The notes: a model not told the origin generated them from the letters alone. A stretch of 64,000 nucleotides of DNA from Streptomyces fradiae ATCC 10745 = DSM 40063 (GCF_008704425.1 NZ_CP023696.1:854501-918500), one strand, 5' to 3'. Positions 37,675 to 51,968 are shown, counted from the first letter of the stretch. Numbers and translations: made by a program.

Positions 37675-38883
37675 TCATGGCAGACGGGGCACCACCAGGT
37701 CCCACACGGTGTCCGCCAGGATCTCCTTGGGACCGTAGGGGACGGGGGTCTCGCTGCCGTCGGCGGCGAGGACGACCGCCTCGCTCTCCTCCGCGCCGAA
37801 GGTCTTGCGCTCCCCCACCTCGTTGACGACGAGCAGGTCGCAGCCCTTGCGGCGGAGCTTGTCGCGGCCGTTGGCGAGAACGTCGTCGGTCTCCGCGGCG
37901 AAGCCGACGACGACCTGGCCGGGGCGTGCCCGGGCGGCGGACAGCTCCGCGAGGACGTCGGGGTTGCGGACGAGCGCGACGGGCGCGGGCTCCTCGCCCT
38001 CCCGCTTCTTGATCTTGCCCTCGGCGTACGCGGCGGGGCGGAAGTCCGCCACGGCGGCGGCCATCACCACGGCGTCGGCGTCGGCCGCGGCCTTCAGTAC
38101 GGCCTCGCGCAGCTGGAGGGCCGTGCCCACGGGGACGACGTCGACGCCGGCCGGGTCGGGCAGGGCGGTGTTGGCGGCGACGAGCGTGACGCGGGCGCCG
38201 CGCGCGGCGGCGGTGCGGGCGAGGGCGTAGCCCTGCTTCCCGGAGGAGCGGTTGCCCAGGTAGCGGACCGGGTCGAGGGGCTCGCGGGTGCCTCCGGCGC
38301 TGACGACGACATGGCGGCCGGTGAGGTCGGGGGCGGCGGCGCCGCGTGCGAGGACCCTGCGGCAGACCTCGAAGATCTCGGCGGGGTCGGGGAGGCGGCC
38401 CTTGCCGGTGTCGGCGCCGGTGAGGCGGCCGACGGCCGGCTCGATGACGACGGCGCCGCGGCGGCGGAGCGTCGCCACGTTCTCCCGGGTGGCCGGGTGC
38501 TCCCACATCTCGGTGTGCATGGCGGGTGCGAAGACGACCGGGCAGCGGGCGGTGAGCAGGGTGTTGGTCAGCAGGTCGTCGGCGAGGCCGTGGGCGGCCT
38601 TGGCGAGCATGTCGGCCGTGCAGGGGGCGACGACGACCAGGTCGGCGCGCTGCCCGATGCGGACGTGCGGGACCTCGTGGACGTCCTCCCAGACCTGGTC
38701 GGAGACCGGGTTGCCGGAGAGCGCGGACCAGGTGGCCGCGCCGACGAAGTGGAGGGCGGACGCGGTCGGGACGACCCGCACGTCGTGGCCGGACTCGGTC
38801 AGCCGGCGCAGCAGCTCGCACGCCTTGTAGGCGGCGATGCCGCCGCTGACTCCGAGGACGACCTGGGGCTTGGGCTCGGGCAC
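37675..38883 (-). CDS. coaBC: bifunctional phosphopantothenoylcysteine decarboxylase/synthetase CoaBC
   Basis: A 402-residue fusion for two steps of coenzyme A synthesis. The N-terminal CoaC flavoprotein domain (1-185) has VLGVSGGIAAYKACELLR, the catalytic His in HEVPHVRIGQRADL, and PAMHTEMW, where the usual Asn of PxMNxxMW is His. The C-terminal CoaB domain (about 188-402) shows VSAGGTREPLDPVRYLGNRSSGKQG and the KIKK motif. GTG 38883 gives the normal N-terminus. It is downstream of rpoZ but separated by a hairpin. Confidence 0.96.
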   Translation of the reverse strand: MPEPKPQVVLGVSGGIAAYKACELLRRLTESGHDVRVVPTASALHFVGAATWSALSGNPVSDQVWEDVHEVPHVRIGQRADLVVVAPCTADMLAKAAHGLADDLLTNTLLTARCPVVFAPAMHTEMWEHPATRENVATLRRRGAVVIEPAVGRLTGADTGKGRLPDPAEIFEVCRRVLARGAAAPDLTGRHVVVSAGGTREPLDPVRYLGNRSSGKQGYALARTAAARGARVTLVAANTALPDPAGVDVVPVGTALQLREAVLKAAADADAVVMAAAVADFRPAAYAEGKIKKREGEEPAPVALVRNPDVLAELSAARARPGQVVVGFAAETDDVLANGRDKLRRKGCDLLVVNEVGERKTFGAEESEAVVLAADGSETPVPYGPKEILADTVWDLVVPRLP

Positions 38884-38968
38884 TGCGCCTCCCGCTTCGT
38901 GGGTTGGTACGGCGTCCCGGCGTACGGCGACGCGCGGTCACGGGATCGTACGGCTTCGGGACACACCG

Positions 38969-38996
38969 CAGGCCCGGCGGACGTCCGCCGGGCCTG
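38969..38996 (-). terminator. perfect palindrome between rpoZ and coaBC
   Basis: CAGGCCCGGCGGAC (38969-38982) is immediately followed by its exact reverse complement (38983-38996). It lies 20 nt beyond the rpoZ stop. In RNA the inner bases form the loop. Confidence 0.85.
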
Positions 38997-39016
38997 GGAA
39001 TGCTGTGGGGGTGCGC

Positions 39017-39289
39017 TTACTGCGCCGGGCCCTCGACGGCCTCGGAGGTCAGCAGGCCCGCGTTGATCTCGCGCAGGGCGATCGACAGCGGCTTCTCGTG
39101 GACGTGGGTGTCCACCAGCGGACCGACGTACTCGAGCAGGCCCTCACCGAGCTGCGAGTAGTACGCGTTGATCTGCCGCGCGCGCTTGGCCGCGTAGATC
39201 ACGAGGCTGTACTTCGAGTCCGTGGCCTCGAGCAGCTCGTCGATCGGCGGGTTGATGATGCCCTCGGGCGCGGTGATGGAAGAGGACAC
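39017..39289 (-). CDS. rpoZ: RNA polymerase omega subunit
   Basis: A 90-residue omega subunit, stabilising beta-prime in RNA polymerase. It has the family core [39 protein letters not shown]. The usual length in Streptomyces is about 90. GTG 39289 begins [10 protein letters not shown]. It sits 33 bp downstream of gmk, the usual pairing in actinobacteria, so both are probably co-transcribed. Confidence 0.97.
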   Translation of the reverse strand: MSSSITAPEGIINPPIDELLEATDSKYSLVIYAAKRARQINAYYSQLGEGLLEYVGPLVDTHVHEKPLSIALREINAGLLTSEAVEGPAQ

Positions 39290-39322
39290 GCTCTACCTTC
39301 CGAAAAAGTGGACAACGACAAT

Positions 39323-39916
39323 TCAGACAACGTCCATCAAGGCTAGCAGCTCACGCGCCACGTCCTCGACGGAGGTGTTGACCAGGGTGACGTCGAACTC
39401 GGACTCGGCGGCCAGCTCGACCTTGGCCGCTGCCAGCCGCCGCTCGATGACCTCGGCCGACTCGGTGCCGCGCCCGGTGAGGCGGCGGACCAGCTCGTCC
39501 CAGCTCGGCGGGGCCAGGAAGACGAGCTGCGCGTCGGGCATGGACGCGCGGACGAGCCGGGCGCCCTGGAGGTCGATCTCCAGCAGGACGGGCTCGCCGG
39601 CATCCAGGCGGTCCTGCACGGCGCGGCGGGGCGTGCCGTAGCGGTTGCCGGCGAACTCGGCCCACTCCAGCAGCTCGCCGTTGGCGACGAGCTTGTCGAA
39701 CTCGTCGTCCGAGACGAAGAAGTACTGCACGCCGTCCCGCTCGCCGGGGCGCGGCTCGCGGGTCGTGGCCGACACCGAGAGCCAGACCTCGGGGTGGACC
39801 TTGCGCATATGGGCGACGACCGTGCTCTTGCCGACCCCGGAGGGGCCGGAGAGCACGGTCAGCCGCGGACGTACGTCCGGGGGCTCGGGGGTCGTCCCCC
39901 GGGATGTTGCAGCCAT
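39323..39916 (-). CDS. gmk: guanylate kinase
   Basis: A 197-residue nucleoside monophosphate kinase that phosphorylates GMP to GDP. The P-loop [13 protein letters not shown] is at about 21-33, followed by the GMP-binding [21 protein letters not shown] and the lid region [16 protein letters not shown]. The short N-terminal tail ([14 protein letters not shown]) is variable in actinobacteria. It lies 51 bp downstream of sihF, in the conserved order sihF-gmk-rpoZ. Confidence 0.97.
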   Translation of the reverse strand: MAATSRGTTPEPPDVRPRLTVLSGPSGVGKSTVVAHMRKVHPEVWLSVSATTREPRPGERDGVQYFFVSDDEFDKLVANGELLEWAEFAGNRYGTPRRAVQDRLDAGEPVLLEIDLQGARLVRASMPDAQLVFLAPPSWDELVRRLTGRGTESAEVIERRLAAAKVELAAESEFDVTLVNTSVEDVARELLALMDVV

Positions 39917-39967
39917 GGGGCGATTATTCCAGCTTCCGGGAGCCCCCCGGACGCCGGGTACCGGCCG

Positions 39968-40291
39968 TCAGGCCTTGGAGCCGCCGAACTCGCGCTCCAG
40001 CGACGCGATCTGGTTGGAGCCGAGACCGCGCACGCGGCGGCTCTCGGAGATCCCCAGGCGCTCCATGATCTGCTTGGCGCGGACCTTGCCCACGCCCGGC
40101 AGGGACTCGAGGAGGGCGGAGACCTTCATCTTGCCGATGACGTCGTTCTCCTGGCCCTGCTTGATGACCTCGTGGAGCGAGGCGCCGGAGTGCTTGAGTC
40201 GATTCTTGACCTCGGCCCGCTCCCGGCGAGCCGCGGCGGCCTTTTCGAGCGCGGCTGCGCGCTGTTCAGGGGTAAGGGGCGGAAGAGCCAC
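39968..40291 (-). CDS. sihF: Streptomyces integration host factor sIHF
   Basis: A 107-residue nucleoid-associated protein. It starts VALPPLTPEQRAAALEKAAAARRERAE (family start) and ends with a helix-two-turns-helix that contacts DNA, GVGKVRAKQIMERLGISESR (about 70-89). From memory it is almost identical to S. coelicolor sIHF (SCO1480), which compacts DNA, stimulates topoisomerase and affects antibiotic production and sporulation. GTG 40291 gives the known N-terminus; the longer open frame to 40354 is the 5' leader. A good promoter lies 48-76 bp upstream. Confidence 0.97.
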   Translation of the reverse strand: MALPPLTPEQRAAALEKAAAARRERAEVKNRLKHSGASLHEVIKQGQENDVIGKMKVSALLESLPGVGKVRAKQIMERLGISESRRVRGLGSNQIASLEREFGGSKA

Positions 40292-40338
40292 GCCTACGTC
40301 ACCTCGGATGTCGAACTGTCGGATACGGACCGGTGAGG

Positions 40339-40367
40339 AACCTAGTCGGCCCACACCAAGGGAGCAA
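40339..40367 (-). promoter_or_regulatory. sihF promoter
   Basis: On the minus strand TTGCTC (40362-40367) and TAGGTT (40339-40344) are 17 bp apart, a good housekeeping-type promoter. The transcript would start near 40332 and have a leader of about 40 nt. Confidence 0.7.
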
Positions 40368-40564
40368 CGAGCAACGCAGTGACCGCTGCGAACGCTGACT
40401 CTCGTCGGAGACTAGCGGCCAGGGCCGCCCGAGTCAGCGAGAACAGCGGAAAAGTCCTGGTCAGCATCGATCCTGCCAGACAAAGGCGACATAACGCACT
40501 GGTTTGGCCGCCGAATCCGTCAACACCCGGCACGGCCCGTTCCGGGGGCGCGCCGCCCGCGGCG

Positions 40565-40596
40565 GCCACGGGCGCCCGCCATCGGGCGGGCTCCCG
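40565..40596 (-). terminator. hairpin after pyrF
   Basis: CACGGGCGCCCGCC and GGGCGGGCTCCCGTG pair with one mismatch over a very short loop, 40 nt beyond the pyrF stop at the end of the pyr operon. Confidence 0.7.
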
Positions 40597-40635
40597 TGAC
40601 GTACGTCACATCAAACAGGCGGTCGGGAGCGGCGC

Positions 40636-41465
40636 TCAGCCGGCGACGGCGGCCCGCACCTCGTCCGCGTACCGCTCCGCCGCGCCCCGCAGGGCCGCCG
40701 CGTCCGGACCGTGCCGCAGGACGGCCCGGCTGACGTTCGGCACGACGTTGCGCACGGCGGCGCCGAACACGGCCGGCAGGTCGGCCGGGGTGGCGCCCTG
40801 CGCGCCGATGCCCGGGGCCAGGAGGGGGCCGTCGATGTCCAGGTCGAACGAGGAGAGGTCCCCCAGGGTGGCACCGACGACCGCGCCGAAGGAGCCCATG
40901 GGGGTCTCGCCCGCGTTCTCGGCGGCGAGGTGGGCCAGCATCGTCGCCGCGACGGTGCGGCCGTCCTCGCGTACGGCCCGCTGGACCTCGGCGCCCTCCG
41001 GGTTGGAGGTGAGGGCGAGCACGAACAGCCCGGCGCCGCTCTCGCGCGCGAGGTCCACGGCCGGCTTCAGCGAGCCGTAGCCCAGGTACGGGGAGACGGT
41101 CAGCGCGTCGGAGAAGAGCGGCGAGTCCGGGCACAGGTAGGTCTGCGCGTACGCGGCCATGGTGGAGCCGATGTCCCCGCGCTTGGCGTCCATGACGACC
41201 AGGCCGCCGGCGGCCCGCAGGTCGGCGACGGCCCGCTCCAGGACGGCGACGCCGCGCGAGCCGAACCGCTCGAAGAACGCGGACTGCGGCTTGAAGACGG
41301 CGACGGTCCCGGCGAGGGCCTCCACCACGGTGCGGGTGAAGGTCTCCAGCCCGTCGACGTCGTCCTCAAGGCCCCAGGCGGCCAGCAGGGAGGCGTGCGG
41401 GTCGATGCCGACGCAGAGCGGGCCGCGCTCGTCCATGGCGGCGCGGAGTCGTGCACCGAAGGCGG

Positions 41466-41469
<4 letters not shown>
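40636..41469 (-). CDS. pyrF: orotidine 5'-phosphate decarboxylase (type 2)
   Basis: A 277-residue last enzyme of UMP synthesis. The type 2 signature VVMDAKRGDIGSTMAAYA carries the catalytic Lys/Asp pair; PLCVGIDPHASLLAAWG and FKPQSAFFERFG are also typical. The ATG overlaps the pyrD stop (ATGA), so translation is coupled. It is the last gene of the pyr operon and is followed by a hairpin. Confidence 0.97.
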
Positions 41470-42587
<1,118 letters not shown>

Positions 42588-42636
42588 GCAGGAAGCTCCA
42601 GGTCGTGGACCCGGTCGTGGGATCCGGGTCATGAAG

Positions 42637-42672
42637 AGGGGGACACCGCGGTTGCGCCTTCGGTGTCCCCCT
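42637..42672 (-). terminator. hairpin between carB and pyrD
   Basis: AGGGGGACACCG (42637-42648) pairs perfectly with CGGTGTCCCCCT (42661-42672) around a 12-nt loop. It begins 16 nt beyond the carB stop and ends about 50 nt before pyrD, inside the pyr gene cluster. Confidence 0.85.
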
Positions 42673-42687
42673 GCTTCGTACGGGCTG

Positions 42688-45988
<3,301 letters not shown>

Positions 45989-45996
<8 letters not shown>

Positions 45997-47128
45997 GCTC
46001 GGCCTCCATCAGGGCGACGAAGCGGTCGAACAGGTACGCGGCGTCGTGGGGACCCGCGGCCGCTTCCGGGTGGTACTGGACGCTGAAGGCCGGCTGGTCG
46101 AGCAGCTGGAGGCCCTCCACCACGTTGTCGTTGAGGCAGACGTGGGAGACCTCGGCGCGGCCGAAGGGGGTGTCGGACACCTTGTCGAGGGGGGCGTCGA
46201 CGGCGAAGCCGTGGTTGTGCGCGGTGACCTCGACCTTGCCGGTCGTGCGGTCCTGCACGGGCTGGTTGATCCCGCGGTGGCCGTACTTCAGCTTGTAGGT
46301 GCCGAAGCCCAGCGCGCGGCCGAGGATCTGGTTGCCGAAGCAGATGCCGAACAGCGGGGTCCGGCGCTCCAGGACGGCGCGCATCACGGAGACGGGGTGG
46401 TCCGCGGTGGCCGGGTCGCCGGGGCCGTTGGAGAAGAACACGCCGTCGGGCTCGACGGCGTACACGTCGTCGACGGTGGCGGTGGCGGGCAGCACGTGCA
46501 CCTCGATGCCGCGCTCGGCCATCCGCTGCGGGGTCATGCCCTTGATGCCGAGGTCGACGGCGGCGACGGTGAACTTCTTCTCGCCGATCGCGGGGACGAC
46601 GTAGGGCTCCTTGGTGGCGACCTCCGCGGAGAGGTCGGCGCCCTTCATCTCGGGCTGCGCCCGGACCTTGGCGAGCAGGTCGGCCTCCGCGGCGACGGCG
46701 TCGCCGGAGAAGATGCCGACGCGCATGGCGCCGCGCTCGCGCAGGTGGCGGGTGAGGGCGCGGGTGTCGACGCCGCTGATGCCGACGACGCCCTGGCGCT
46801 CCAGCTCCTCGTCGAGGGTGCGGGTGGCGCGCCAGTTGGACGGGGTGCGGGCGGGGTCGCGGACGACGTACCCGGACACCCAGATGCGGGCGGACTCGGG
46901 GTCCTCGTCGTTGACGCCGGTGTTGCCGACGTGCGGGGCCGTCATGACGACGACCTGGCGGTGGTACGAGGGGTCGGTCAGGGTCTCCTGGTAGCCGGTC
47001 ATGCCGGTGGAGAAGACGGCCTCGCCGAACGTCTCCCCCACGGCCCCGTAGGCGCGGCCGCGGAAGCTGCGGCCGTCCTCCAGGACGAGTACGGCGGGAA
47101 CCCTGGTTCCCCGGGTGGAGGTCGTCAT
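45989..47128 (-). CDS. carA: carbamoyl phosphate synthase, small (glutaminase) subunit
   Basis: A 379-residue class I glutamine amidotransferase subunit. The nucleophile Cys is in [17 protein letters not shown] and the catalytic His/Glu in [12 protein letters not shown]; the N-terminal CPSase domain begins [17 protein letters not shown]. It supplies ammonia to CarB. ATG 47128 overlaps the stop of the upstream membrane protein gene (ATGA). The much longer open frame reaching 47866 reads through that gene out of frame and was rejected. Confidence 0.97.
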
Positions 47129-47736
47129 CGTGCGGCGCCTTCCGTGGTGGTGTTCGCGGTGCTGGGGGTGGTGCTGGGGGTGGTGCTCGGGGTGGTGCTG
47201 AGAGCGGTGAGGGCGGTGACCCAGGCGGTGTGCTCGGCCGCGCGGTCGGAGCGGAAGCCGGAGTCGATGAGCCGGCCGCCGTGCTCCCAGGTGACGACGA
47301 GCAGGCCGCCCTCGGTGAGGACCTTGCCGGCGATGCCCTTGTCGAGACGGGCGCCGCGCAGCCGGTCGGCGGGGACGAAGAAGTCGGCGGCTCCGGGGCG
47401 TACGACCTCCAGCCCGGCGTCGGTGAGGGCCAGCTCGGCGCGGCTGCGGGTGCCGAGCCCGCGGGCTACGATCCGGTCCAGCCACTGCCCTGCGGTGGTG
47501 GAGCCGTGGTAGCGGCCGCTCAGGGTGAGGGTGGGCTCGCCGGGGGCCTCGGGGGCGGTGGGGAGCTCCGGCAGGGTGGAGGACTGCACCTTGTCGCGCC
47601 ACTTCCAGCCCTGGCGCATCAGCCAGTAGGCGAGGACGACGAAGAGGAGCAGCAGGCCGACCCAGCCGAGGCGGGCGGTCCAGTCGGTCACCTCGGCCGA
47701 GCGGGGTTCGGCGGCGAGGGGGATCAGTGTTGTCAC
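47125..47736 (-). CDS. conserved membrane protein of the pyr operon, unknown function
   Basis: A 203-residue protein with one N-terminal membrane segment (about 22-40, [18 protein letters not shown]) followed by a cytoplasmic part with a PH-like appearance ([57 protein letters not shown]). The C-terminal 30 residues are a Thr/Ser/Pro tail encoded by 12-bp repeats. GTG 47736 overlaps the pyrC stop and its own stop overlaps the carA start, so it is wired tightly into pyrimidine synthesis. I do not know its function; such a gene at this place is, from memory, usual in Streptomyces. Confidence 0.85.
   Translation of the reverse strand: MTTLIPLAAEPRSAEVTDWTARLGWVGLLLLFVVLAYWLMRQGWKWRDKVQSSTLPELPTAPEAPGEPTLTLSGRYHGSTTAGQWLDRIVARGLGTRSRAELALTDAGLEVVRPGAADFFVPADRLRGARLDKGIAGKVLTEGGLLVVTWEHGGRLIDSGFRSDRAAEHTAWVTALTALSTTPSTTPSTTPSTANTTTEGAAR
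47161..47196. repeat. 12-bp tandem repeat in membrane protein 3' end
   Basis: GCTGGGGGTGGT twice and GCTCGGGGTGGT once, with a decayed fourth unit. On the coding strand they give TTPS repeats near the C-terminus. Confidence 0.88.
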
Positions 47737-49046
47737 GCGAGCTTCCCGTCCATGAGCGTTGCCCTGCCCCGCAGGAAGGTGTGGGTGACGCGTCCCGGCA
47801 GCTCGCGGCCCTCGTAGGGGGTGTTGCGGCTGCGGGAGGCGAAGTCCGCGGGGTCCACCGTCCCACGGTATGCCGGATCGACCAGCGTGAGGTTGGCGGG
47901 CTCGCCAGCCGAGACGGGGCGGCCGTGCCCGGTGGCGCCGCCGATGCGGGCGGGGGCGAAGGACATCCGGTCGGCGACGGCGGCCCAGTCGAGGAGGCCG
48001 GTCTCCACCATCGTGTGCTGGACGACGGACAGCGCGGTCTCCAGGCCCACCATGCCCATGGCGGCGGCGGCCCACTCGCAGTCCTTGTCCTCGTGCGGGT
48101 GCGGGGCGTGGTCGGTGGCGACGATGTCGATGGTGCCGTCGGCGAGGGCCTCGCGCAGGGCCATGACGTCCCGCTCGGTGCGCAGCGGCGGGTTGACCTT
48201 GTAGACGGGGTTGTAGGTGCGGACCATCTCGTCGGTGAGGAGGAGGTGGTGCGGGGTGACCTCGGCGGTGACGTCGATGCCGCGGGACTTGGCCCAGCGG
48301 ACGATCTCGACGGAGCCGGCGGTCGACAGGTGGCAGATGTGCACGCGGGAGCCGACGTGCTCGGCGAGGAGCACGTCGCGGGCGATGATCGACTCCTCGG
48401 CGACGGCGGGCCAGCCGCCGAGGCCCAGCTCGGCGGAGACGACGCCCTCGTTCATCTGGGCGCCCTCGGTGAGGCGGGGCTCCTGGGCGTGCTGGGCGAT
48501 GACGCCGCCGAAGGCCTTCACGTACTCCAGGGCGCGGCGCATGATCACGGCGTCGTCCACGCACTTGCCGTCGTCCGAGAAGACGGTGACCCCGGCGGCG
48601 GAGTCGTGCATCGCGCCCAGCTCGGCGAGCTTGCGGCCCTCCAGGCCCACGGTGACGGCGCCGATCGGCTGGACGTCGCAGTAGCCGTGCTCGCGGCCGA
48701 GGCGCCAGACCTGCTCGACCACGCCGGCGGTGTCGGCGACGGGGAAGGTGTTGGCCATGGCGAAGACGGCCGTGTAGCCGCCGCTCGCGGCGGCGCGGGT
48801 GCCGGTGAGGACGGTCTCGGAGTCCTCGCGGCCGGGCTCGCGCAGGTGGGTGTGGAGGTCGACGAGGCCGGGCAGCAGGATCCGCCCCTCCGCCTCGACG
48901 ACGGTCGCGCCCTCGGCGCTCGGACCGGGGCCGCCGAGGGCGATCTCGCCGGGCCGGGCGGTGGCGGCGATCGTCTCGCCGTCGATGAGGACGTCCTGGG
49001 CCTCGCCGCCGAGGACCTTCGCACCACGGATCAGGATCTTGCTCAT
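47733..49046 (-). CDS. pyrC: dihydroorotase
   Basis: A 437-residue class I dihydroorotase. The metal site is visible as [17 protein letters not shown] (first His pair), with later [13 protein letters not shown]. It cyclises carbamoyl aspartate in the third step of UMP synthesis. ATG 49046 starts 6 bp after the pyrB stop. The stop overlaps the next GTG (GTGA). Length is normal for the family. Confidence 0.97.
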   Translation of the reverse strand: MSKILIRGAKVLGGEAQDVLIDGETIAATARPGEIALGGPGPSAEGATVVEAEGRILLPGLVDLHTHLREPGREDSETVLTGTRAAASGGYTAVFAMANTFPVADTAGVVEQVWRLGREHGYCDVQPIGAVTVGLEGRKLAELGAMHDSAAGVTVFSDDGKCVDDAVIMRRALEYVKAFGGVIAQHAQEPRLTEGAQMNEGVVSAELGLGGWPAVAEESIIARDVLLAEHVGSRVHICHLSTAGSVEIVRWAKSRGIDVTAEVTPHHLLLTDEMVRTYNPVYKVNPPLRTERDVMALREALADGTIDIVATDHAPHPHEDKDCEWAAAAMGMVGLETALSVVQHTMVETGLLDWAAVADRMSFAPARIGGATGHGRPVSAGEPANLTLVDPAYRGTVDPADFASRSRNTPYEGRELPGRVTHTFLRGRATLMDGKLA

Positions 49047-49052
49047 GCTGGG

Positions 49053-50048
49053 TTACTTCTCCTCGGTACGGGACGACGACGGGGACGACGGCTGGGTGAC
49101 GGCGGGCTCGTTGCCGCCGAGCAGCAGGTAGAGGACGGCCATGCGGGTGAAGACGCCGTTCGCGACCTGCTCGACCACGGTGCAGCGCGGCGAGTCGGCG
49201 ACCTCGGCGGTGATCTCCATGCCGCGCACCATGGGGCCGGGGTGCATGACGACGGCGTGGCCGGGGAGCTTCGCCATGCGCTCGGCGTCGAGGCCGTAGC
49301 GGCGGGAGTACTCGCGCTCGGTGGGGAAGAACGCGGCGTTCATCCGCTCCCGCTGGACGCGCAGCATCATGACGGCGTCGGACCCGGGCAGGGCGCTGTC
49401 GAGGTCGTACGACACCTCGCAGGGCCAGCTCCCGACGCCGACCGGCACGAGGGTGGGCGGCGCGACCAGCGTGACCTCGGCGCCGAGCGTGTGCAGCAGG
49501 TCGACGTTGGAGCGGGCGACGCGGCTGTGCAGGACGTCGCCGACGATGGTGACGCGCCGGCCGGAGAGGTCCCGTCCGACGCCCGCGTCGTGGCCGATGA
49601 GGCGGCGGCGCAGGGTGAAGGCGTCGAGCAGGGCCTGGGTGGGGTGCTGGTGGGTGCCGTCGCCGGCGTTGATGACCGGGGCGTCGATCCAGCCGGAGGT
49701 GGCGAGCCGGTAGGGGGCGCCGGAGGCGCTGTGCCGGATGACGACGGCGTCGACGCCCATGGCGGCGAGGGTCTGCGCGGTGTCCTTGAGGGACTCGCCC
49801 TTGGAGACGCTGGAGCCCTTGGCGGAGAAGTTGATGACGTCGGCCGAGAGGCGCTTCTCGGCGGCCTCGAAGGAGATCCGGGTGCGGGTGGAGTCCTCGA
49901 AGAAGAGGTTGCAGATCGTCCGGCCGCGCAGGGTGGGCAGCTTCTTGATCGGCCGGTCCGCCATGCGGGCCATTTCCTCGGCGGTGTCGAGGACGAGTAC
50001 GGCGTCGTCCCGTGTGAGGTCGGCGGCCGAGATGAGGTGGCGCTTCAT
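49053..50048 (-). CDS. pyrB: aspartate carbamoyltransferase catalytic subunit
   Basis: A 331-residue enzyme with the carbamoyl phosphate motif [13 protein letters not shown], the aspartate loop [13 protein letters not shown] and [10 protein letters not shown]. The C-terminal 20 residues are Ser/Pro-rich and not conserved. ATG 50048 gives [16 protein letters not shown], the normal start; the frame is open another 230 codons upstream through a tandem repeat, but that stretch is low complexity. The 409-bp gap to pyrR is unusually long for this operon. Confidence 0.97.
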   Translation of the reverse strand: MKRHLISAADLTRDDAVLVLDTAEEMARMADRPIKKLPTLRGRTICNLFFEDSTRTRISFEAAEKRLSADVINFSAKGSSVSKGESLKDTAQTLAAMGVDAVVIRHSASGAPYRLATSGWIDAPVINAGDGTHQHPTQALLDAFTLRRRLIGHDAGVGRDLSGRRVTIVGDVLHSRVARSNVDLLHTLGAEVTLVAPPTLVPVGVGSWPCEVSYDLDSALPGSDAVMMLRVQRERMNAAFFPTEREYSRRYGLDAERMAKLPGHAVVMHPGPMVRGMEITAEVADSPRCTVVEQVANGVFTRMAVLYLLLGGNEPAVTQPSSPSSSRTEEK

Positions 50049-50457
50049 CTGGGTGTTCTCCGGTGGGTGTGGAGGTCGGTTCCGTGGGCGTACCGGGGTG
50101 CGGGGCCCGGGGAGCGGCGGTGGCGGGCGGCCGGGTGAGGTCGCTGGCGCGCGGCCTCGGGCGGGGCTCGGGGCGGCGGGGCCGGTCCCGGTCGCCGCTG
50201 GGCGGCCGCCGCGCCGGCCCGTGTGCTGCGCGCCGTGCTCCGGGCCCGTGGGCTCCGGGCCCGTGGGCTCCGTGTCCGTGGGCTCCGTGTCCGTGGGCTC
50301 CGTGTCCGTGGGCTCCGTGTCCGTGGGCTCCCGGCCCGTGCGGGCGGTGCCGCGCGGTGGGCGCCTGGTGGCCGCCGTCGTGCGCCGGGGCGCGGGCGGG
50401 CGTACGCGGGCGCCTGTGAGCCGGTGCGGGCCGGTGCGCGGGCGGGCGTGCGGGTGG
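50049..50457. other. 409-bp gap between pyrR and pyrB
   Basis: No gene is supported. It contains a six-unit 15-bp array (50243-50332) flanked by GC-rich sequence. Either pyrB has its own promoter here or the long spacer is transcribed from the pyrR promoter. Confidence 0.65.
50243..50332. repeat. 15-bp tandem repeat, six units
   Basis: Units are GGCCCGTGGGCTCCG (two), TGTCCGTGGGCTCCG (three) and TGTCCGTGGGCTCCC. The period is exactly 15 bp. In the frame of pyrB the array would read TDTEP repeats. Confidence 0.95.
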
Positions 50458-51078
<621 letters not shown>

Positions 51079-51141
51079 ACGTCGGAATTGCGTCGTCCAC
51101 GGTACCAGGGCCCGGAAGGTGCTCGGTACGGACCGTTCGGC

Positions 51142-51185
51142 TTGACGCACCCAAGTAACGCTGCGTAACCTCACAGTGAGTTACC
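51142..51185 (+). promoter_or_regulatory. bldD promoter with overlapping BldD box
   Basis: TTGACG (51142-51147) and TAACCT (51166-51171) are 18 bp apart. The palindrome GTAACCTCACAGTGAGTTAC (51165-51184) covers the -10 and start region and matches the BldD consensus with about one mismatch. BldD is known to repress its own gene. Confidence 0.8.
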
Positions 51186-51232
51186 AGCCACGCGGCGGAG
51201 CCGCCACGTTGTGACAGTGTCCAGGGAGCCTT

Positions 51233-51733
51233 ATGTCCAGCGAATACGCAAAACAGCTCGGGGCCAAGCTCCGCGCGATCCGCACCCAGCAGGGCCTGTC
51301 CCTCCACGGTGTGGAGGAGAAGTCCCAGGGCCGCTGGAAGGCCGTCGTGGTCGGCTCCTACGAGCGCGGCGACCGCGCCGTGACCGTGCAGCGCCTGGCC
51401 GAGCTGGCCGACTTCTACGGGGTGCCGGTGCAGGAGCTGCTGCCGGGCACCACGCCGGGCGGGGCCGCCGAGCCGCCGCCGAAGCTGGTCCTCGACCTGG
51501 AGCGCCTGGCGCACGTCCCGCAGGAGAAGGCGGGCCCGCTCCAGCGGTACGCGGCGACGATCCAGTCCCAGCGCGGCGACTACAACGGCAAGGTGCTGTC
51601 GATCCGCCAGGACGACCTGCGCACCCTGGCGGTCATCTACGACCAGTCCCCGTCGGTCCTGACGGACCAGCTCATCAGCTGGGGCGTCCTGGACGCGGAC
51701 GCCCGCCGCGCGGTGGCCCACGAGGAGAGCTGA
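51233..51733 (+). CDS. bldD: developmental master regulator BldD
   Basis: A 166-residue repressor of sporulation genes during vegetative growth. The N-terminal helix-turn-helix (about 8-70, SSEYAKQLGAKLRAIRTQQG) and the C-terminal domain are both complete. The cyclic-di-GMP signature is exact: Arg114-Gly-Asp116 and Arg125-Gln-Asp-Asp128. BldD dimerises on a c-di-GMP tetramer and binds palindromic boxes. ATG 51233 is standard. It is divergent from the pyr operon; a strong hairpin follows. From memory it is nearly identical to SCO1489. Confidence 0.98.
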   Translation: MSSEYAKQLGAKLRAIRTQQGLSLHGVEEKSQGRWKAVVVGSYERGDRAVTVQRLAELADFYGVPVQELLPGTTPGGAAEPPPKLVLDLERLAHVPQEKAGPLQRYAATIQSQRGDYNGKVLSIRQDDLRTLAVIYDQSPSVLTDQLISWGVLDADARRAVAHEES

Positions 51734-51753
51734 CCCCGCGCAGAAACGTTGCC

Positions 51754-51794
51754 GCCGGCAGGGCGGTCCCGCGAGCCGGGGCCGCCCTGCCGGC
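51754..51794 (+). terminator. hairpin after bldD
   Basis: GCCGGCAGGGCGGTCCC pairs with GGGGCCGCCCTGCCGGC (17 bp including one G-U) around a 7-nt loop, 20 nt after the bldD stop. Confidence 0.9.
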
Positions 51795-51921
51795 GTGTGG
51801 CGGGCCTGGCCGCGCGGCGGGCACCCGGTACGGCGGCACGCGGGCGCACGGGCGGCCGCGTGGCCGGGCGGACACGGGGAGGCCGGGACGAACGGCGCAC
51901 CCACGACCGGACGGCGCTGGG

Positions 51922-51968
51922 ACGGGAAGAGGGCCCGCGGCACATGGGTGCTGCGGGCCCTCTTCCGT
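51922..51968 (-). terminator. hairpin after nusB
   Basis: ACGGGAAGAGGGCCCGC (51922-51938) pairs with GCGGGCCCTCTTCCGT (51953-51968), 16 bp, 24 nt beyond the nusB stop at the end of the aro-efp-nusB block. Confidence 0.92.

Larger units (their letters stand above)
40292..40635. other. 344-bp gap between pyrF and sihF
   Basis: No gene is seen. It holds the sihF promoter, an imperfect hairpin after pyrF (40565-40596) and the perfect palindrome GTGACGTACGTCAC (40594-40607). The stretch 40370-40520 is lower in GC and shows nothing else recognisable. Confidence 0.65.

Noticed and set aside
47129..47866. Extension of carA upstream to 47866
   Set aside because: It reads out of frame through the small membrane protein gene, and the ATG at 47128 sits in an ATGA overlap with that gene.
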